64,000 bases of DNA from contig JAVCCK010000041.1 in assembly GCA_030765525.1 (NCBI GenBank), forward strand, positions 1 to 64,000, in the 5' to 3' direction. The notes under the pieces are model-generated. The model was not told the DNA's origin. It ran no database searches and worked only from the letters and a program-made list of their open reading frames with translations. Made by a program: the position numbers and the translations under genes. The first letter of the stretch is position 1, and each line of letters starts with the position of its first letter. The DNA is from Candidatus Lernaella stagnicola (GTDB lineage Bacteria; Lernaellota; Lernaellaia; Lernaellales; Lernaellaceae). This document shows, in pieces, positions 60,098 to 64,000 of the stretch.

Positions 60098-62328
60098 ATG
60101 TTGTCCGCCGGCTTGTATTGTTGCTCTTCCTACTGCCCGGTTTGGCGTGGGCACAGGCGTCGACTGCCGACTCGCCGTCGAGCACGCAGCGGTCGATCAC
60201 GCCTTTTCTGCGCGACGTCTTAGCCAGCGACATTCCCATCACCATGGAAGCCGATCGCATCGATTTCGATGGCGACAAAGAGTTCTATGAGGCGTCGGGG
60301 AATGTAGTCTTGATCCAAGGCGAGCACCGCCTGCACGGCGATCGGATGACGCTGGACGTAACTGCGGGACATCTCATCGCGGCCGGGAACGTGCATTTCG
60401 TCGCCCCGGAGGGCGAATTCCGGGCGCAACACATCGAGGTCGACCTGCGGCAAGAAACCGCGGTGATCGCCCGGGCGGAATTCATTGTGCGGCGGGAAGA
60501 AGCGACCTACTTCATGCGCGGGCGGCGCATCGAAAAGATCGGCCCCGAGCGTTACGTCATCGAAGAGGGGCATTACACGACCTGCGACTGTGGTCCCGAG
60601 GAAGCCGACTGGATGGTCACCGCCGAGTACATCGACGTGACCTTCGACGGCTACGCGGTGGTCAAGCGCGGGCGCATCTATATGCAGGGCTTAGCGGTGG
60701 CCTACGTGCCGTACGGCGTGTTCCCGGCGAAGGTGAATCGCTCGACGGGCTTTTTGTGGCCGATGACCGGCTGGGCAAGCGACGACGGCTACCGGATCGG
60801 CATCCCGTTTTATTGGAACATCGACCGCCACACCGACGCCACGATCGACACCGACTGGTACGAGAATCGCGGCACGAAGATCGGGATCGAGCATCGCTAT
60901 TTGTACGGGCGGAATTGGTTTGGCGAATCGAACGTGGATGTGATTCAGGATCGCTCAGAGGGCGACCGGATTCGCTGGGCGGTGTCGCAGGAGCAGCATT
61001 TCAATCCGACCAAGCGGCTTTTCTTCCGCAACAAAATCAATCTGATTTCCGACAACGAATACGTCAACGATTTTCCCGGTGACGTCGGGGGGCGCTACGA
61101 CAGTTTCGTGCGGAGCGATTTCATCATCAACAATCTGTGGGAAGACTACGACCTGAACATCGCGGTGCAGCACTACGATGACCTGGAAAACGACGACAAC
61201 AGCTACACCTTCCAACGGTATCCGGCCCTGCTGGTCGACGCGATTTCCTGCCGTATCGGTGCGCTGCCCTTGCACTACCGCGTGCGGCTGCAGGGAACGA
61301 ACTTCTACCGCCCGAAAATTTCGGAGGAAGAACGGGCGCTAGACGCCGCCGAGGGCAGCCTCCACCCGTATCGTTACTTGACCGAAGGGCGGCGAGTGAG
61401 CTTGTACCCGGAACTGTTCGCCCCGCTAAACTTCAAGCAGGTGGCCACGTTGACGCCCTACGTTGTGGGGGAGGGGACGTTCTACCAACTCGACGATCGA
61501 AGCGAGGATCGCACTCCCGGACGCGGTACCGCCGAAAGCGGCGCACACTTGTTTACACGATTCGAGCGCGTTTTTCCGACGCGCTACCCGCGTTTGCGGG
61601 CCCTCAAGCATCAAATCGAACCGGCCGTGCAATACCGCTATCGTGACGAACCCGACCAGGACGAATTGCCGATCTTCGACGGCGAAGACCGCCTGCTGCG
61701 CGTCTCGGAGCTGAGTTACGGGCTCACGAACCGTTTGTTCATGCGGTTGTTCAATGCTCGCGCCAAGCGCTTCCACAGCTTTGAAGTGACGGACCTGCGC
61801 GTGCTGCACGGCTACGATTTCGCGGAAGCCGAGCGTCGCTTGGACCTGGAGATTCCCGATGACGAACGGCGGCCCTGGTTGCCGTGGACCGTGGAATGGG
61901 AGACGAGCGCGGAGGTGGGCCGTTACTACCTAGACGACGTGCTCGTACGCGCCGACGTGGACTACGACACGTACTTAGACGAAGTCAGCCGCTTCAACGT
62001 ACTCACCGCCTTGGACTCGGTACGCGACGACGCCATCGGCGTGGAGTATCGCTACCTGGTCAACGAAGCGGGGCGAGTGGACATCCAATACCTGTCGGGC
62101 ATGGCGCGGTATCACGTGGTTGACTTCATTACGCTGGACTACCTGACGCGGTATAGCTTTCTCGATAGTTTCTTCGTAGAGACGCGCTACGGCATTGAAT
62201 TTCACAGCCTGCAGGATTGCTGGCACCTGCGGTTGAACATCGAGCAGCGTGAGTTGCCGGAGAAGGAAACGGTTTACCTGTTGCTGGCCGATTTCACCGG
62301 GCTGGTGCGGGTAGGCACGGCGTTCTAA
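60094..62328 (+). CDS. lptD: LPS-assembly protein LptD
   Basis: Outer-membrane barrel that inserts lipopolysaccharide with LptE. The 744 residues have a signal peptide (1-21, ending AWAQA), an N-terminal OstA/LptA-like jellyroll (about 48-150: TMEADRIDFDGDKEFYEASGNV-type strands) and a barrel with YVPYGVFPAKVNRSTGFLWP. Cysteines are a CxC pair (TTCDCG), one in DAISCRI and one at the C-terminus (LQDCWHL). They could form the N-to-barrel disulfides, but the doublet CC of E. coli is a single Cys. The start overlaps folC. Confidence 0.9.
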   Translation: MNVVRRLVLLLFLLPGLAWAQASTADSPSSTQRSITPFLRDVLASDIPITMEADRIDFDGDKEFYEASGNVVLIQGEHRLHGDRMTLDVTAGHLIAAGNVHFVAPEGEFRAQHIEVDLRQETAVIARAEFIVRREEATYFMRGRRIEKIGPERYVIEEGHYTTCDCGPEEADWMVTAEYIDVTFDGYAVVKRGRIYMQGLAVAYVPYGVFPAKVNRSTGFLWPMTGWASDDGYRIGIPFYWNIDRHTDATIDTDWYENRGTKIGIEHRYLYGRNWFGESNVDVIQDRSEGDRIRWAVSQEQHFNPTKRLFFRNKINLISDNEYVNDFPGDVGGRYDSFVRSDFIINNLWEDYDLNIAVQHYDDLENDDNSYTFQRYPALLVDAISCRIGALPLHYRVRLQGTNFYRPKISEEERALDAAEGSLHPYRYLTEGRRVSLYPELFAPLNFKQVATLTPYVVGEGTFYQLDDRSEDRTPGRGTAESGAHLFTRFERVFPTRYPRLRALKHQIEPAVQYRYRDEPDQDELPIFDGEDRLLRVSELSYGLTNRLFMRLFNARAKRFHSFEVTDLRVLHGYDFAEAERRLDLEIPDDERRPWLPWTVEWETSAEVGRYYLDDVLVRADVDYDTYLDEVSRFNVLTALDSVRDDAIGVEYRYLVNEAGRVDIQYLSGMARYHVVDFITLDYLTRYSFLDSFFVETRYGIEFHSLQDCWHLRLNIEQRELPEKETVYLLLADFTGLVRVGTAF

Positions 62329-62412
62329 GAGTGCGGCGACCGCCGGCGGCCGAACACACACCTATCGCGTTGTTTTAGAAAAACGAATGGGCGGATTGGC
62401 GGAGCGCCGTCA

Positions 62413-62607
62413 TCAAGCCGGTTTTTGCACTTTGCCGGAACGAATGCAGCGGGTGCAAACCCACACGCGCTTGGTCTCACCGTTTTTCGTCAGGGTGCGA
62501 ACCCGTTGCACGTTGGGCAGCCACACCTTTTTCCGTTTGTTATGGGCGTGACTAATCGAGTAACCAACTTGACGGCCTTTACCGCAAATTTCACATACAC
62601 GAGCCAT
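62413..62607 (-). CDS. rpmB: 50S ribosomal protein L28
   Basis: A 64-residue large-subunit protein: [33 protein letters not shown], then [12 protein letters not shown]. It has the zinc-type C-x2-C pair at each end (CEIC and CTRC). The ATG at 62607 begins the conserved sequence directly; the open frame upstream is not conserved. It stands apart from lptD (convergent, 84 bases) and from the oxidoreductase gene (113 bases). I saw no clear terminator or autoregulatory hairpin. Confidence 0.95.
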   Translation of the reverse strand: MARVCEICGKGRQVGYSISHAHNKRKKVWLPNVQRVRTLTKNGETKRVWVCTRCIRSGKVQKPA

Positions 62608-62720
62608 CGATCGTATCTCCGTTCGGTTCCGTATTTCTCTCGTTTTCCCCAAAGGGGCGCAAAATATGGCAAAGATTTTCAGGAATTGCAAGCTATTTTT
62701 CGAAAAACTGAGACCGGCGG

Positions 62721-64000
62721 TTACTTGGCCAACGCCCGGGTAAGCAGGTTTGCGGCCATTAGCGCACTAAGGCCTTCTCCTTCCATACCGAGGCCGGGAA
62801 GCGTGCCGCGGCCCGCGTAGAAGACTTCCTTGTGCGGCGTGCGGTTGGGCAGGGCGGCGATGCCCAGGCGGTCTTCCGGATCAATCGCCGGCTCGGCCAC
62901 GGTCCGCCGCAGGGCTTGGTAAAGCGCGAAACTCTCGTCATAGGCCACGAAATCCGTGTAATCGTCCAGGAAGGGGATCAAGTCTCGCAGCCGGCCATGC
63001 ATGTGCTTACCGAGCCTGCGGGCCCCGGCGGCGTCCAGTTCGCCGTGGGACGGGTCGACAATCACGGTCATGCTGACCAGCCGCCGATCGACGGGAGCGT
63101 ATTCGGTGTTGCCGGCGGGACTGAGTTTCACAAACGCTAGATTTCGAGAGGAAATCGGCTGCTCGGCGTCCGATACCAGGATGACGTTCTCCCGCATGCC
63201 GACGGGCACGACTTGTTCATCGATGGCGACATACAACGTAAAGGCGTGTCGGCGGGGCGGCGGAGTGTCGACTTTTTCCTGGAAGGACCCCTTCATGTTT
63301 TTGGGAGCGAAGCGTTCGAGGAAATCGCCGATATTGGTGCTGACCAGGATCTTCTTGGTGCGCACGGGGTCTTTAACGCCGGCGAGTTTGATTTCGTTGA
63401 TCCTTGCGAAGTCGATGGCTTCGATTTCCCCGGCCCGCTGCAATTGGCCGCGGTAGCTGCTGATGCGCTCCTTGCAGAGGTTCTCCAGTACTTGAAGCCC
63501 GCCTTCGACCGTGTAAATCCCCTTGTCGATGTAGGAGAAAATCATCGCCGAGAAAAATAGACTCATTTCGTCGGGGTAGATCGTCGCCAGGAAATGGTGT
63601 TGCGCCTCAAGAAACGCGCGGCCGGCAGGCGAGAGTTCGAACTGGGCCATGAAATCAGCGTGGCTGAGGCGCGCGCCTTCCTTGAAATCGGAACCCAACT
63701 GGCTGAAGGCGCGGTTTAGCCGATATCGCTCGCGAAGTTTGTGGGCCGGATAAACGACCTCGTTGGCAAAAAGGCCGCGCACCACGCTGGCATAACGGTT
63801 GGCCTCGTTGAGAAGCGCTATCATCTGGTGCGCGTCGGCTTTGAACTCGACGCTCAGCAGTTTGGTCCATTCGTCTGTGCCTTGGGGAATGTCGAGGCGC
63901 ACATCGGGCAAGGCGATCTGGTAGGCCGGGTCAGCGAGCTCAAATCGTTTCTTTTCGAGGAAGGGGATACCAAGTTCCTGAAATATTTCCTGAAAAACCT
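62721..64000 (-). CDS. CrtI/phytoene-desaturase-like FAD oxidoreductase (partial)
   Basis: The C-terminal 426 residues of a CrtI/COQ-type FAD-dependent oxidoreductase; the N-terminal FAD-binding Rossmann motif lies beyond the window. The readable frame starts at 64000 with [20 protein letters not shown]. It includes [13 protein letters not shown], the long helical middle with [22 protein letters not shown], and the C-terminal [28 protein letters not shown] that closes the FAD site. Relatives include phytoene desaturases, carotenoid isomerases and uncharacterised prenyl oxidoreductases, so the substrate stays open. It ends 113 bases before rpmB. Confidence 0.82.
   Translation of the reverse strand, partial: VFQEIFQELGIPFLEKKRFELADPAYQIALPDVRLDIPQGTDEWTKLLSVEFKADAHQMIALLNEANRYASVVRGLFANEVVYPAHKLRERYRLNRAFSQLGSDFKEGARLSHADFMAQFELSPAGRAFLEAQHHFLATIYPDEMSLFFSAMIFSYIDKGIYTVEGGLQVLENLCKERISSYRGQLQRAGEIEAIDFARINEIKLAGVKDPVRTKKILVSTNIGDFLERFAPKNMKGSFQEKVDTPPPRRHAFTLYVAIDEQVVPVGMRENVILVSDAEQPISSRNLAFVKLSPAGNTEYAPVDRRLVSMTVIVDPSHGELDAAGARRLGKHMHGRLRDLIPFLDDYTDFVAYDESFALYQALRRTVAEPAIDPEDRLGIAALPNRTPHKEVFYAGRGTLPGLGMEGEGLSALMAANLLTRALAK

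Noticed and set aside
62640-62665. Short hairpin CCCC-AAA-GGGG in the gap between the CrtI-like gene and rpmB as a terminator.
   Set aside because: Only four pairs and no T-tract on the correct side of either strand.

Overview
The window is 64 kb of GC-rich, densely packed bacterial chromosome. It reads as a Gram-negative organism with an LPS outer membrane (LptD, Wzx-type flippase, SurA-like and lipobox proteins). Most of the metabolism is compatible with anaerobic or low-oxygen life: 2-oxoacid:ferredoxin oxidoreductase, a HgdC-type activator and an AmrS-type radical SAM enzyme. The order cdaA-cdaR-pdxJ-acpS-nnr-tsaE-lysC, the FHA, PilZ and SUMF1 proteins and an Asp-rich lipoprotein linker suggest a deltaproteobacterial-type lineage (Myxococcota, Desulfobacterota or a related candidate phylum). 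This placement is inference; the window contains no rRNA. No tRNA, rRNA, CRISPR array, insertion sequence or prophage was recognised.

Layout. 1-5607 (+) is a housekeeping operon: c-di-AMP synthesis (cdaA, cdaR), pyridoxine phosphate (pdxJ), acpS, NAD(P)HX repair, tsaE and aspartate kinase. 5638-19050 (+) is an exopolysaccharide locus: flippase, SUMF1 lipoprotein, four glycosyltransferases, a polyprenyl-phosphate sugar transferase, and Ugd, UDP-xylose synthase and GalE. One divergent CoA-disulfide-reductase-like gene interrupts it. 19127-22772 holds efp (-) and dacB-aroE-aroK (+). 22769-33223 (-) is a long tightly overlapping run: cca, rph, rdgB, two glycosyltransferases, a tail-anchored FHA protein, a SurA-N protein, an odd esterase-like lipoprotein, rimI, pyrK and pyrD.

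33303-46931 is the accessory-like part. It has an MBL-fold membrane protein, coaE, a ceramidase-domain protein, two HD proteins, a small membrane protein, the deletion relic of an alcohol dehydrogenase, a PilZ-lipase fusion, two tandem MFS paralogues, an AmrS with a Tat-lipoprotein-like N-terminus, a frameshifted Asp-rich lipoprotein and a glycerol-1-phosphate-dehydrogenase-like gene. Its most striking gene, at 36073-38523, is a GPH/MelB-type sugar transporter with a complete seven-bladed FG-GAP/VCBS beta-propeller inserted in the predicted periplasmic TM5-TM6 loop.

47087-57696 (-) is a carbon-metabolism block: aconitase, KorA-KorB, succinate dehydrogenase/fumarate reductase flavoprotein and Fe-S subunits (no membrane anchor), aspartase/fumarase and citrate synthase. 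These would form a ferredoxin-linked TCA module that could run in either direction. 58011-62328 (+) holds a HgdC-like activator, folC and lptD. The window ends with rpmB and a partial CrtI-like oxidoreductase (-). Short overlaps (ATGA, GTGA, TAATG) between successive genes are the rule, so most genes appear translationally coupled. These overlaps were used to choose starts.
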